Origin: Kineococcus gynurae
GTDB taxonomy: Bacteria; Actinomycetota; Actinomycetes; Actinomycetales; Kineococcaceae
Reading direction: 5' to 3' (one strand)
Assembly: GCF_050871315.1 (NCBI RefSeq)
Contig: NZ_JBJLRE010000001.1
Length of the DNA: 64,000 bases
Positions 17,573 through 26,952 of this stretch are shown here, piece after piece (the stretch's first letter is position 1; each line of letters begins with the position of its first letter). A program made the translations under genes and the position numbers. The notes under the pieces are model-generated. The model worked only from the letters and a program-made list of their open reading frames with translations, made no database searches and was not told the DNA's origin.

Positions 17573-18001
17573 TCAGCGTCGTAGGACGACGACCTCGGCG
17601 GCTTTGTCGTGCAGACCGCGTCGGTCGTGGTCGTAGACGACCGCGGGGATGACCAGGAGCAGCAGCAGGGTCCGCAGCGACCCCCGCAGCAGCCCGACGG
17701 GTCGCCCGTCGAGCCGGCGCACCGCGATGCCGGCGACGAAGTGGCCGATGCTGAACCCGAGGGTGCTGACCAGCAGCACGTGCATGAGCCCGAACACGAG
17801 CAGGGGGCCGAGCTCCGGGCCGAGGACGTCGCCGAGCAGCACCCGCCCGATCAGCGAGGCGAGCACCCAGTCCACGGCGATGCCGAAGACCCGTCGCCCC
17901 CAGCCGGCGACGGAGCCGGGCCCCTGCTCCGGCAGACCGAGCCGCACCCCGGCGGCGGGCCACTGCTGATCGTCGGGTCGGTCCTGCGCACCTCGGGCCA
18001 C
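17573..18001 (-). CDS. RDD family membrane protein
   Basis: A 142-residue protein of the RDD family, with Arg-Asp in the RRVFGIAVDWVLASLIGRVL segment that begins the first membrane helix. Two further hydrophobic stretches follow (LLVFGLMHVLLVSTLGF and LLRGSLRTLLLLLVIPAVV) and a conserved RGLHDKAAEVVVL end. RDD proteins are small integral membrane proteins of unknown role; some act in osmotic or ion homeostasis. The gene (GTG start) is divergent from glnA, so the GlnR box in the gap could also affect it. The same gene sits beside glnA1 in M. tuberculosis (Rv2219A). Confidence 0.85.
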   Translation of the reverse strand: MARGAQDRPDDQQWPAAGVRLGLPEQGPGSVAGWGRRVFGIAVDWVLASLIGRVLLGDVLGPELGPLLVFGLMHVLLVSTLGFSIGHFVAGIAVRRLDGRPVGLLRGSLRTLLLLLVIPAVVYDHDRRGLHDKAAEVVVLRR

Positions 18002-18066
18002 GCCCCGAGACTAACCGCCGGCGATCGTGGCGCCCGACCCGACGATCGACGCCCTCCCAGACCTCG

Positions 18067-18104
18067 GTAACCTCGGGGAAACGTCGGCGACACGGGTGCG
18101 CAAC
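18067..18104 (+). promoter_or_regulatory. GlnR box (four half-sites) upstream of glnA
   Basis: Four pentamers sit at exact 11-base steps: GTAAC (18067-18071), GAAAC (18078-18082), GACAC (18089-18093) and GCAAC (18100-18104), each separated by 6 bases. This follows the actinobacterial GlnR pattern gTnAC-n6-GaAAC repeated twice, with one or two mismatches in the second pair. It lies just upstream of a -10 box for glnA, as expected for nitrogen-responsive control. Confidence 0.8.
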
Positions 18105-18114
18105 ACGGCCCCCC

Positions 18115-18120
18115 TAGCGT
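18115..18120 (+). promoter_or_regulatory. candidate -10 box of glnA
   Basis: TAGCGT lies 10 bases downstream of the last GlnR half-site and about 50 bases before the glnA start. glnA has a strong Shine-Dalgarno GGAGGT at 18164-18169, so unlike its neighbours it carries a leader. Confidence 0.45.
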
Positions 18121-18172
18121 CGGCGCGGTCCCACGGCGGCTCATCGGAGCCGAAACCGTCGATGGAGGTTGG

Positions 18173-19597
<1,425 letters not shown>

Positions 19598-19633
19598 TCG
19601 GCGGGTCCCCCGGACCCTCGGTCAAGTCGCCTG

Positions 19634-19680
19634 ACGGCGGCCGACCCGGACACGCTCGTGTGGTCCGGGTCGGCCGCCGT
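19634..19680. terminator. 17-bp hairpin between glnA and a convergent gene
   Basis: A perfect 17-base inverted repeat (19634-19650 and 19664-19680) with a 13-base loop lies 36 bases after the glnA stop. It could serve both converging transcripts. Confidence 0.7.
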
Positions 19681-19709
19681 CGTCGTTCTCCCCGGTGCTC
19701 GCCGGGTCC

Positions 19710-20537
19710 TCAGCCGGGCAGGAGGACCGGCGCGGATGCCGGACGGGCCCGCAGCACGACGTCGTCGACCACGTCGAGCACCGTCCCGGAGGCCGTGCGC
19801 ACCCGCAGCCGCGGACCGGTGGCCCCGGCGGCCACGGCGGCTCCGACCCAGGCGGCGACGACCGCGAGGTCGGTGGTTCCCGCGTCGTGGAGGACACCGG
19901 CCGCAGCCGGCGGCACCCCGCCGTCGAGGATGTCCGCGACCGTCTCCCGGTCGAGGCCGTCCAGCGCGTCAGCGCGGAGGTCGCGTTCGTCAGCGCCTCG
20001 CGACACGAACGCGGTCACGACGCTGCGCTGCGCCGGGCCGGGCGCCCGCAGCGCGGCGAGGGCGGGGAGCGCCGGCGCACCGGGCGGGAGCACGACCAGG
20101 ACCCGCGCCGAACTCGGGGTCGCGTCGACCGCCTCGAGGACGTCCGCGGCCCCGGCGGCCCGCAGCACGACGTCGGCCCATTCCCGCTCGGGCGGTCCGG
20201 GAACCCCGCACAGCACCGCGACCCGACGGGTGGGCAGCGTCTCCCCCTCCGGTCCGGGTGCGCACGACCCCGCCAGCGGCGGCAGGCCGTGCTCGGCGAC
20301 GAGCCGGGCCCAGCCGGGCACGGCGGCCCAGAGCTCCGTGACGGTCGCGGCGACGCGCACGGCCCCGGTGGGCGAGGCCACGGTCCAGCCCGCCCCGGCG
20401 GGGCTCACCTGGACCAGGACCCCGACCCGGCGGCACCAGGCCGTCACGGACGCGGCGACCGCGGCGCGGGCCCGCGGTCCGACGACCAGCCCCGAGGCCC
20501 AGTCGCGGTCCCGGGCCGCGCCGCACCCTCCGCACAT
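19710..20537 (-). CDS. hypothetical protein, last gene of an SDR/MFS operon
   Basis: A 275-residue protein that I do not recognise. It opens with MCGGCG, a possible metal-binding or zinc-ribbon half, and is otherwise Ala/Val-rich with alternating strand-helix segments such as VVVLPPG-like RVLVVLPPGAPALPAL and RRVAVLCGVPGPPEREW. No membrane helix or signal peptide is evident. The ATG at 20537 shares one base with the stop of the upstream SDR gene (TGATG), so it is translationally coupled to that operon. Strong third-position G/C bias supports coding. An enzymatic accessory role in the operon's pathway is possible but unproven. Confidence 0.65.
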   Translation of the reverse strand: MCGGCGAARDRDWASGLVVGPRARAAVAASVTAWCRRVGVLVQVSPAGAGWTVASPTGAVRVAATVTELWAAVPGWARLVAEHGLPPLAGSCAPGPEGETLPTRRVAVLCGVPGPPEREWADVVLRAAGAADVLEAVDATPSSARVLVVLPPGAPALPALAALRAPGPAQRSVVTAFVSRGADERDLRADALDGLDRETVADILDGGVPPAAAGVLHDAGTTDLAVVAAWVGAAVAAGATGPRLRVRTASGTVLDVVDDVVLRARPASAPVLLPG

Positions 20538-21289
20538 CAGGGCATCACGTCGCCGGAGTTGGGGCCGAGCACCTGCCCGACGTAGAGGTTTCCGCCGGGA
20601 TCGCTGGCCAGCAGGACCGCCGTGGGCGCGATCTCGGCCGGCGTGCCGAACCGGCCGAGGGGCAGCTCGGCCCGTTTCGCACGCTTCCAGTCCTCGCTGA
20701 TCCCGGCGACCATCGGCGTCTCGACCGGCCCCGGGGCGATGGCGTTCACCAGCACACCGGCCGGTGCGACCTCCCGGGCCAGGGCCTTGGTCAACCCGAT
20801 GACGCCGGCCTTGGCCGCGCTGTAGTGGGTCAGGCCCACACCGCCCTTGATGCCGAGCTGCGAGGCGATGCTGATGATGCGCCCGCCTCCGGCCGCCAGC
20901 ATCGAGGGCAGCACGGCGCGGCAGGTGAGGAAGACCCCGGTGAGGTCCACGTCCACGGTCCGCCGCCACTGGGCGAGCGACATCTCGGCGAGCGGGCTCT
21001 CGTCCAGCACCCCGGCGCTGTTGACCAGGACGTCGATGCGCCCGTGCTCGGCCAGCACCCGCCCGACCGCCGTCGTGACCGAGGCCTCGTCGGCCACGTC
21101 CAGGGTCACCGTCGAGGCGACGCCCTCGGCCGACCGGACCAGAGCCTCGCCGTCGCGGTCGGCCGCGACCACCGCGGCTCCCTCGGCGGCGTAGGCCTCT
21201 GCGATGGCCGCGCCGATCCCGCTGGCCGCCCCCACGACGAGCGCGACCCGGCCGGCCAGCGCTCCCCCGGCACCGGTCCCCGCGCTCAC
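20537..21289 (-). CDS. short-chain dehydrogenase/reductase (SDR), first of a pair
   Basis: A 250-residue classical SDR: cofactor site LVVGAASGIGAAIAEAYAAE, Asp in AADRDGEAL after the second strand (NAD preference likely), the NSAG motif in DVLVNSAGVLDE, catalytic Ser in SIASQLGIKGG and Tyr-x-x-x-Lys in HYSAAKAGVIGL. It should oxidise an alcohol or reduce a ketone of an unknown small molecule. GTG 21289 overlaps the upstream SDR stop in a GTGA, and its own stop overlaps the next gene, so it is tightly coupled. Two different SDRs in tandem suggest successive or stereospecific redox steps. Confidence 0.85.
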   Translation of the reverse strand: MSAGTGAGGALAGRVALVVGAASGIGAAIAEAYAAEGAAVVAADRDGEALVRSAEGVASTVTLDVADEASVTTAVGRVLAEHGRIDVLVNSAGVLDESPLAEMSLAQWRRTVDVDLTGVFLTCRAVLPSMLAAGGGRIISIASQLGIKGGVGLTHYSAAKAGVIGLTKALAREVAPAGVLVNAIAPGPVETPMVAGISEDWKRAKRAELPLGRFGTPAEIAPTAVLLASDPGGNLYVGQVLGPNSGDVMP

Positions 21290-22077
21290 GCGGGCATCCG
21301 CACGGTGAGGCCGCCGTCGACCACGAGTTCCTGGCCGGTGACGTAGCCGGCGTCGGGCCCGGTGAGGAAGCGGATGACCGTGGCCACCTCCTCGGCGCGC
21401 CCGACCCGCCCCCACGGGATGCCCGCCCCGGCCGCACGCAGCCCCTCCGGTCCGAGGGAGTTCACCGGGTCGCTGGACTGCGGCGTCTCGATCAACCCCG
21501 GGACCACCGTGTTGACCCGGATCCCGCGGGGGGCGAGCTCGACGGCCAGGCTGCGGCACAGCCCGATCACGCCGGCCTTGGCCGCGCCGTAGTGGGCGTG
21601 GTCCCCCCACCCGTAGACGCCTCCGGCGATGGAGGAGACGGCGACCATCGCGCCCCCGTGCCCCATCCGGGCCGCGGCCGAGCGCAGCGTGCGCAGGACC
21701 CCGGTGAGGTCGACGGAGACGAGGTCGTCCCACGCGGAGTCGCTCAGCTCCGCCAGGGGTGCCTTGCGCAGCACCCCCGCGGCGGCGACGGCGACGTCGA
21801 GGCGCCCCCACTCGTCGACGGCCCGCTGCGCGAAGGCCTCGACCTGCGCGCTGTCGCGCACGTCCACCTCCACGACGACGCACTCGCCGCCGACCGCGCG
21901 GACCCGGGCGGCCGTCTCCTGCGGGTCGTGGGGGTCACCCGGGAAACTCCCCACGACCACCCGGACGCCGTGCTCGGCGTAGGCGACCGCGAGGGCGGCG
22001 CCGATCCCGCTGGCCCCGCCGGTGACCAGGGCCACCCGCGGTTCGTGACGGTCGGCGGCGGGTGCGTCGGCGGCCAT
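21286..22077 (-). CDS. short-chain dehydrogenase/reductase (SDR), second of a pair
   Basis: A 263-residue classical SDR with cofactor loop ALVTGGASGIGAALAVAYAE, DVAVAAAGVL in place of the NNAG motif, catalytic Ser in VAVSSIAGGVYGWG and Tyr-x-x-x-Lys in HYGAAKAGVIGLCRSL. The C-terminus GYVTGQELVVDGGLTV is typical. After the second strand the sequence VVVGSFPGDP lacks the usual acidic residue, so cofactor preference may differ from its partner. It overlaps the transporter stop (TGATG at 22077) and the following SDR start. The substrate is unknown; it belongs to the asparaginase/deacetylase-like catabolic operon. Confidence 0.85.
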   Translation of the reverse strand: MAADAPAADRHEPRVALVTGGASGIGAALAVAYAEHGVRVVVGSFPGDPHDPQETAARVRAVGGECVVVEVDVRDSAQVEAFAQRAVDEWGRLDVAVAAAGVLRKAPLAELSDSAWDDLVSVDLTGVLRTLRSAAARMGHGGAMVAVSSIAGGVYGWGDHAHYGAAKAGVIGLCRSLAVELAPRGIRVNTVVPGLIETPQSSDPVNSLGPEGLRAAGAGIPWGRVGRAEEVATVIRFLTGPDAGYVTGQELVVDGGLTVRMPA

Positions 22078-23489
22078 CAGTGCGTGGCCACCGCGGTCGC
22101 GCCGACCGGGACCAGTTCGGGGTCGATCGACTCCAGGACCGCGACGCGGCGGCAGAAGAGCATCGCCACGGTCGAGACCAGGATCCCGCCGGCCCCGACC
22201 CACAGGGCGGCCGCCGACCAGGAGGTGCCGGCCGCGAGCAGCGCGGTCACGGTGATGCCGGCGACGATGGCACCGGGCTGGCTCATGGCACCCAGGAAGG
22301 TCGCCCCGGTGGCCCGGCAGTCGGTGTCGTAGCACTCGCCCATGAGGAACAGCAGGGCGGCGTACGGGCCGACCAGGAAGAACATGCCCATCGAGTACAG
22401 GACGACGGTCATGACCGTCCCCGTCTGCAGGGTCAGCATGAGCGTGAAGGCGACCGTGGAGACGAACCACCCGACGACGATCACGTTGCGGCGGCCGAAC
22501 CGGTCGCCCGCCCAGCCGTGGAAGAGGTACCCGGTGAACGCCACGACGTTGATGATGATGAACATGCCGAGAGCCGAGGCGAAGTCCACGCCCTTGGCCT
22601 GGACCAGGACGCTGGTCCCCAGGACGCTGAACACCTGGATGCCGAACCAGTTGAAGATCCAGGCCAGGGAGAGCGCGATGGTGTTGCGGCGGGCGGCCGG
22701 CGCGAAGATCTGGCGCAGCGGGGTGTGTTCCGGCGCCTCGAGCTCGTACTCGGCGGCCAGGCTGCGGGCCTCCTCGGTGCGACCCTCCTTGACCAGGGTG
22801 CGCAGCCGGGACGCGATCTGGAACTGCGGGGTCTCCTTGAGCGTGCGGCGCAGCAGCAGGATGACGATGGCGGGGAAGGTGGCCAGCAGGAAGCACCCGC
22901 GCCATCCGACGACCGGCAGCAGCAGGGCCGCGAACGCGGCGGCGAGCAGCGTGCCCAGCGGCCAGCCGCCCTGGACGATGCTGTAGACGAACCCGCGCCG
23001 CTTCTTGATGGCCGCGTCCTCGGAGACCGCGTAGATCTCGTTGAGGTAGGTGGTGTTGACCGACTGCTCGGCCAGACCCAGTCCGCCGAGGGAACGGACG
23101 GCCACCAGGTAGGCGGGGTTGAAGGTGAGCGCGGTCAGCCCCGACGCGACGGCCGTGCCGGCCACCGTGATGAGCATGCCGCGGCGGCGGCCGAGGCGGT
23201 CGACCAGCGGGCCGACCCCGAGCACGACGAAGGCGGTCCCGATGGAGATGAGGGTCGCGACACCGGTGGCGGTGGCGGCCGACCAGGTGAAGTCGGCCTG
23301 CAGCGCGGGCAGCAGGGTCCCGAACAGGATGAAGTCGTAGACCGCGAACACCCACGCCATCAGGGCGAACAGGGTTCCCTTGCGGGTCTCCCGGACGGAC
23401 ACGAGGTGGCGCCGCCAGGGGTTGGTGGTGGGGCCGGTCCCGGCGGGGGTACCCGCGGTGGGCGGGACGGTGGACTCGGGGACGTTCAT
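22077..23489 (-). CDS. MFS transporter, metabolite:H+ symporter type
   Basis: A 470-residue major facilitator superfamily carrier with twelve hydrophobic helices. The loop 2-3 signature GPLVDRLGRRRGMLITV recurs in the second half as GWAGDRFGRRNVIVVG. The arrangement, including a long cytoplasmic loop with REARS-type helices between halves (about residues 200-260), resembles sugar/organic-acid:proton symporters. It is expected to import the substrate of the surrounding enzymes. The start is ATG 23489. It sits between the deacetylase-like hydrolase (186-base gap) and the two SDRs (one-base overlap). The substrate cannot be deduced. Confidence 0.85.
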   Translation of the reverse strand: MNVPESTVPPTAGTPAGTGPTTNPWRRHLVSVRETRKGTLFALMAWVFAVYDFILFGTLLPALQADFTWSAATATGVATLISIGTAFVVLGVGPLVDRLGRRRGMLITVAGTAVASGLTALTFNPAYLVAVRSLGGLGLAEQSVNTTYLNEIYAVSEDAAIKKRRGFVYSIVQGGWPLGTLLAAAFAALLLPVVGWRGCFLLATFPAIVILLLRRTLKETPQFQIASRLRTLVKEGRTEEARSLAAEYELEAPEHTPLRQIFAPAARRNTIALSLAWIFNWFGIQVFSVLGTSVLVQAKGVDFASALGMFIIINVVAFTGYLFHGWAGDRFGRRNVIVVGWFVSTVAFTLMLTLQTGTVMTVVLYSMGMFFLVGPYAALLFLMGECYDTDCRATGATFLGAMSQPGAIVAGITVTALLAAGTSWSAAALWVGAGGILVSTVAMLFCRRVAVLESIDPELVPVGATAVATH

Positions 23490-23675
23490 CGAGGGTCCTC
23501 TCGGGGGGCGTCGATCGACGGGGCGGGGCGGAGGGTGGGAAGAACCGGGAGCGGGAACGGCTGCGCCGGAACGAGACGGAGGAACCAGATCGTTCGGAGG
23601 TGGGGATGGGGGTGGGGCGTGGGCCCAGAAGGTGGGCCGGGCCCCGGCCCGGACGAACCGGACCGGGGCGGGTCC

Positions 23676-24575
23676 TCAGCCCTGGCGCGGGTTGCGGGCG
23701 ATGAAGTCGTCGGCGATCTCGTCGAAGGTCACCCAGCGGGTCCCCTCGTGAGCGTTGATGTGGGCGATCAGCCGCTCGAGCATGAGCAGCACCTGGGGGC
23801 GACCCGAGACGTCGGGGTGGATGGTGAACGTGACGACCGCGGGGGCGTCGTCGTCGCCGTCGCCCGTCTCGCGGTAGACCCAGTCGAACTGGTCGCGCCA
23901 CATCTCCTCGAGGTGGCGGGGGTTGACGAAACCGTGGCTGTTCGGGCTCGTCTTGATGAACATCATCGGCGGCAGGTCGTCGAGGTACCAGTTCGCCGGA
24001 ATCTCGACGAGCGCCGTCTCCTCGCCCCGCTGCAGGGGTTTCATCCACGAGCTCGCGGGCTGGGAGTAGTCGATCGGGGTCCAGGAGTCCCCGACGCGGA
24101 CGTAGTAGGGCTCGAAGTCCCGGTGCATGAGCGAGTGGTCGTACTTGATGCCGCGTTCGAGCAGGAGTTCGTTGCTGACCCGGGAGAACTCCCACCATGG
24201 GGCCACGTAACCGGTCGGACGGCGACCGCTGACCCGGGTCACGAGGTCGATGCAGCGGTCGAGGACCTCGGTCTCCTGCTCCCGGCTCATCGCGATCGGG
24301 TTCTCGTGGGAGTAGCCGTGGATCCCGATCTCGTGCCCCGCGGCGACCACCGCATCGGTCTGGGCGGGGAAGGTCTCGATGGAGTGGCCCGGGATGAACC
24401 ACGAGGTCTTCATCTCGTGGCGGCGGAACAGTTCGAGCAGGCGGGGAACACCGACCTCACCCGCGAACAGGCCGCGCGAGATGTCGTCGGGCGAGTCCTG
24501 CCCGCCGTAGCTGCCGAGCCAACCGGCGACGGCGTCGACGTCCACGCCGAAGGCGCAGAGGATCTCCTTGGGCAC
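23676..24575 (-). CDS. polysaccharide-deacetylase-fold hydrolase (CE4; PgdA/cyclic imidase-like)
   Basis: A 299-residue metal-dependent hydrolase of the CE4 fold. The metal-site Asp pair is in FGVDVDAV (Asp12/Asp14). The metal histidines fit H86 and H90 in GHEIGIHGYSHENP. VAPWWEFS and TFTIHPDVSGRP are typical of the Helicobacter PgdA/cyclic-imide-hydrolase/PuuE branch rather than of secreted chitin deacetylases. No signal peptide is present, so it acts in the cytosol on a small molecule: a ring amide, cyclic imide or N-acyl compound. GTG 24575 follows a perfect AGGAGG. It is downstream of an asparaginase-like amidohydrolase and upstream of a carrier and two SDRs, consistent with a catabolic route for a nitrogen heterocycle or amide (inference). 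Confidence 0.75.
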   Translation of the reverse strand: MPKEILCAFGVDVDAVAGWLGSYGGQDSPDDISRGLFAGEVGVPRLLELFRRHEMKTSWFIPGHSIETFPAQTDAVVAAGHEIGIHGYSHENPIAMSREQETEVLDRCIDLVTRVSGRRPTGYVAPWWEFSRVSNELLLERGIKYDHSLMHRDFEPYYVRVGDSWTPIDYSQPASSWMKPLQRGEETALVEIPANWYLDDLPPMMFIKTSPNSHGFVNPRHLEEMWRDQFDWVYRETGDGDDDAPAVVTFTIHPDVSGRPQVLLMLERLIAHINAHEGTRWVTFDEIADDFIARNPRQG

Positions 24576-24648
24576 AGCACTTCCTCCTGGTGGTGGGTCC
24601 GACCCGGAACGGGTGGGTCCGGGGGTGGGTTTCGGGGGTTCGTAGGGT

Positions 24649-25662
24649 TCACTCCGCGAGGGCGCGGACGGGAAGCGTGGCGACCGCCCGGGCGGCGAAG
24701 GCGGCGGGCAGCTCGGCGGACGGGGTGCGCGCGGCCAGCAGGGCCAGCAGCAGCACCCGGGCCTGCCCCGGGCGCAGCAGGCCCGAGGGCAGGGCGCCCG
24801 CGGCCAGCAGGTCGGCCCCGCCCCCGCCGCCGTAGATGCCCACGACGGGGCCGGTCGGCACGCGGGTGGAGAGCACCACGGGCACGCCGGCGGCGACGAG
24901 GTCGGTCACCGGCCCGAGCAGCGCCGGCGGGGCGTTGCCCGCCCCCATCCCCTGCAGCACGACACCGTCCGCCCCGGCGGCCACGTGGGCCCGCAGGGCG
25001 ACCGCGTCGGCGCCGGGGTAGAGCGCGACCACGTCGACCCGCACGGCGCCGAGGTCCAGGGCGGTGAGGTCCAGCGCGGGCGGTCGCTGCGGCAGCGAGT
25101 GCAGGTGGACGCCGTCGCGGCTCACCCGTCCGAGCAACCCGCCCGAGGGGGAACCGAAGGCCTGCGTGGCCAGCGTGTCGACCTTCTGCACCCCCCGCGC
25201 GGTCCGGACGGAACCGTCGAAGCAGACGACCACCCCGGCACCGCGGGCCGCGGGGGCGGTCGCCACCAGCAGCGCGTCGCGGAGGTTGGCCGGTCCGTCG
25301 GACCGCGGGTCGTCGGCCGGACGCTGGGCCCCGGTGACCACGACCGGACGGGGGTCGTCGTGGACGAGGTCGAGCAGGAACGCCGTCTCCTCGGTGGTGT
25401 CGGTCCCGTGGGTGAGCACGACGCCGTCGACGTCCTCGTCGGCGAGCGCCGCCCGCACGGACGCGGCGATCTGCCCCATGTCGGTCGGTTGCAGCGCGAA
25501 CCCGTTCCACAGCCCCGCGTCGAGCACCTCGACCGTGACGCCGTCGGGAACCTCCACGCGGGCGAGCAGGTCCGCGCCGGACAGGGAGGCCCGATGGCCG
25601 CCCGCCGCCGATCGCTGGCTGGCGATCGTGCCACCGGTGGTGACGACGACGGCTCGACGCAC
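24649..25662 (-). CDS. asparaginase/glutaminase family amidohydrolase
   Basis: A 337-residue type I/II L-asparaginase-fold enzyme. The first catalytic threonine is in VVVTTGGTIASQ, and the second Thr with the Asp is in VVLTHGTDTTEETAFLLD. Substrate-loop VVVTGAQRPADDPRSDGPAN and KVDTLATQAFGSPSGG also fit. It should hydrolyse an amide, such as asparagine or a half-amide, to an acid and ammonia. GTG 25662 is preceded by AGGAGG, and there is no signal peptide, so the enzyme is cytosolic. It is the first gene of the operon reading left; two LacI-type operators lie 55-86 bases upstream, with the LacI gene divergent. In this context its true substrate may be a half-amide from the imidase-like enzyme. 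Confidence 0.85.
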   Translation of the reverse strand: MRRAVVVTTGGTIASQRSAAGGHRASLSGADLLARVEVPDGVTVEVLDAGLWNGFALQPTDMGQIAASVRAALADEDVDGVVLTHGTDTTEETAFLLDLVHDDPRPVVVTGAQRPADDPRSDGPANLRDALLVATAPAARGAGVVVCFDGSVRTARGVQKVDTLATQAFGSPSGGLLGRVSRDGVHLHSLPQRPPALDLTALDLGAVRVDVVALYPGADAVALRAHVAAGADGVVLQGMGAGNAPPALLGPVTDLVAAGVPVVLSTRVPTGPVVGIYGGGGGADLLAAGALPSGLLRPGQARVLLLALLAARTPSAELPAAFAARAVATLPVRALAE

Positions 25663-25716
25663 AAGTCCTCCTGAGGGTCGTGGCGCGCGGCTCCGATGCG
25701 ACGTCGCCCCGGTGGC

Positions 25717-25747
25717 CAATCGTTTGAGCAGCGCGCCCAAACGATTG
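25717..25747. promoter_or_regulatory. pair of LacI-type operators upstream of the asparaginase operon
   Basis: CAATCGTTTG (25717-25726) and its exact reverse complement CAAACGATTG (25738-25747) are each near-palindromes of form CAAnCGnTTG. That is the shape of LacI-family operators with a central CG. Their centres are 21 bases apart, two helical turns, allowing two dimers on one face. The divergent LacI gene at 25894 is the obvious candidate regulator. Confidence 0.75.
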
Positions 25748-25881
25748 CGCTTGGTGTTGACGCCTAGAAAACCGACCCCCAGGCACCGCGTCAAGACCTT
25801 CCGGAGAACTCGGGGCGGAGGCGGCGCATCCTTAACACGCGCGTCACACAGGACCGGCCCCGCTCACCTGCCGGCAACACG

Positions 25882-25887
25882 TACGGT
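25882..25887 (+). promoter_or_regulatory. -10 box TACGGT of leaderless lacI-type gene
   Basis: TACGGT, then GGCGCC, then GTG 25894: a 6-base leaderless spacing nearly identical to that at nadE (TAAGGT-GGCGCC-ATG). Confidence 0.6.
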
Positions 25888-25893
25888 GGCGCC

Positions 25894-26952
25894 GTGGAGG
25901 CTTCCGAGGAGCGAGCGGCGACGCCGGCGCGCGGGGTGCGCCGGGGGCCGGTGACCCTGCGCACCATCGCCGAACTGGCCGGTGTCCACGTCACGACCGT
26001 CTCCCGGGTCCTCGCCCCTCCCGCCCAGGCGGTCCGGACGTCCTCCCCCGAGACGGCGCAGCGCATCCGCGAGATCGCCGCCGAGCTCGGCTACCGGGCC
26101 GACCCCCACGGCCGGGCGCTGCGCACCAACCGCAGCCGACTGGTCGGGGTGCTGGTCCCCCGGCTCGCCGACCTCGTGCTCGCGACCATCTACGAGGGGA
26201 TCGAGGACGCGGCCGGACGCTCGGGGTACTCGACGTTCGTCACCAACAGCCAGGACGACGTCGAGCGTCGGGCGGACCGCACCGACATGCTGCTCGCCCG
26301 CCGGGTGGACGGGGTGATCCTCGGCGACGCCCCCGTCGACGGTTCCTCCCTCACCCGGCTCGTCGAGCGCGGCACCCCCTACGTCCTGGTGAGCCGACGT
26401 TCCCCCGGGCACCCGTCGGTGACCTGCGACGACGTCACCGGCGGGCGCCTCGTGGCCGAGCACCTGCTGGAGCTCGGGCACCGCGACGTGGCGGTGGTCG
26501 CCGGGGAGCCCTACACCAGCACCGGCCTGGACCGGACCGGCGGCTTCCTCGCCGCCTTCGCCGCGGCCGGGTTCCCCGTCCCGGCCCACCGGGTGCGGAC
26601 GTCGGGTTTCGACGTCCCCGGCGGGCGGGCCGCCGCGGAACTCCTCTTCGCCCACGGAACCCTGCCGACCGCGGTGTTCGCGGTGAACGACTTCGCCGCC
26701 ATCGGCGTCATGGGCGCGGTCCGCGACCGTGGCCTCACGGTCGGGCGCGACGTGTCGGTGGCGGGGTTCAACGACGTTCCGCTGGCGGCGGAACTACCGG
26801 TCGCGCTCACCACCGTCCGCTCCCCGATGCACGAGATGGGCCGACGGGGTTTCGCACTGCTGCTGGCCCGGCTCGAGGGACGCGAGGTGTCCTCGGAACT
26901 GCTCACCCCGCAGCTGCTCGCCCGCGCCTCGACGGGTCCCGCCCCTCGCTGA
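25894..26952 (+). CDS. LacI family transcriptional regulator (asparaginase/imidase-like operon)
   Basis: A 352-residue LacI/GalR regulator. The N-terminal helix-turn-helix is TIAELAGVHVTTVSRVL, with the hinge region EIAAELGYRADPHGRALRTN. The periplasmic-binding-protein-like domain follows, with LVGVLVPRLADLVLATIYEG and AVFAVNDFAAIGVMGAVRDRG and the usual VAGFNDVPLA ending. It probably represses the divergent operon until a pathway metabolite binds. GTG 25894 is supported by the leaderless -10 box. The final 159 bases overlap, antisense, the predicted 3' end of the EamA transporter gene. Confidence 0.88.
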   Translation: MEASEERAATPARGVRRGPVTLRTIAELAGVHVTTVSRVLAPPAQAVRTSSPETAQRIREIAAELGYRADPHGRALRTNRSRLVGVLVPRLADLVLATIYEGIEDAAGRSGYSTFVTNSQDDVERRADRTDMLLARRVDGVILGDAPVDGSSLTRLVERGTPYVLVSRRSPGHPSVTCDDVTGGRLVAEHLLELGHRDVAVVAGEPYTSTGLDRTGGFLAAFAAAGFPVPAHRVRTSGFDVPGGRAAAELLFAHGTLPTAVFAVNDFAAIGVMGAVRDRGLTVGRDVSVAGFNDVPLAAELPVALTTVRSPMHEMGRRGFALLLARLEGREVSSELLTPQLLARASTGPAPR

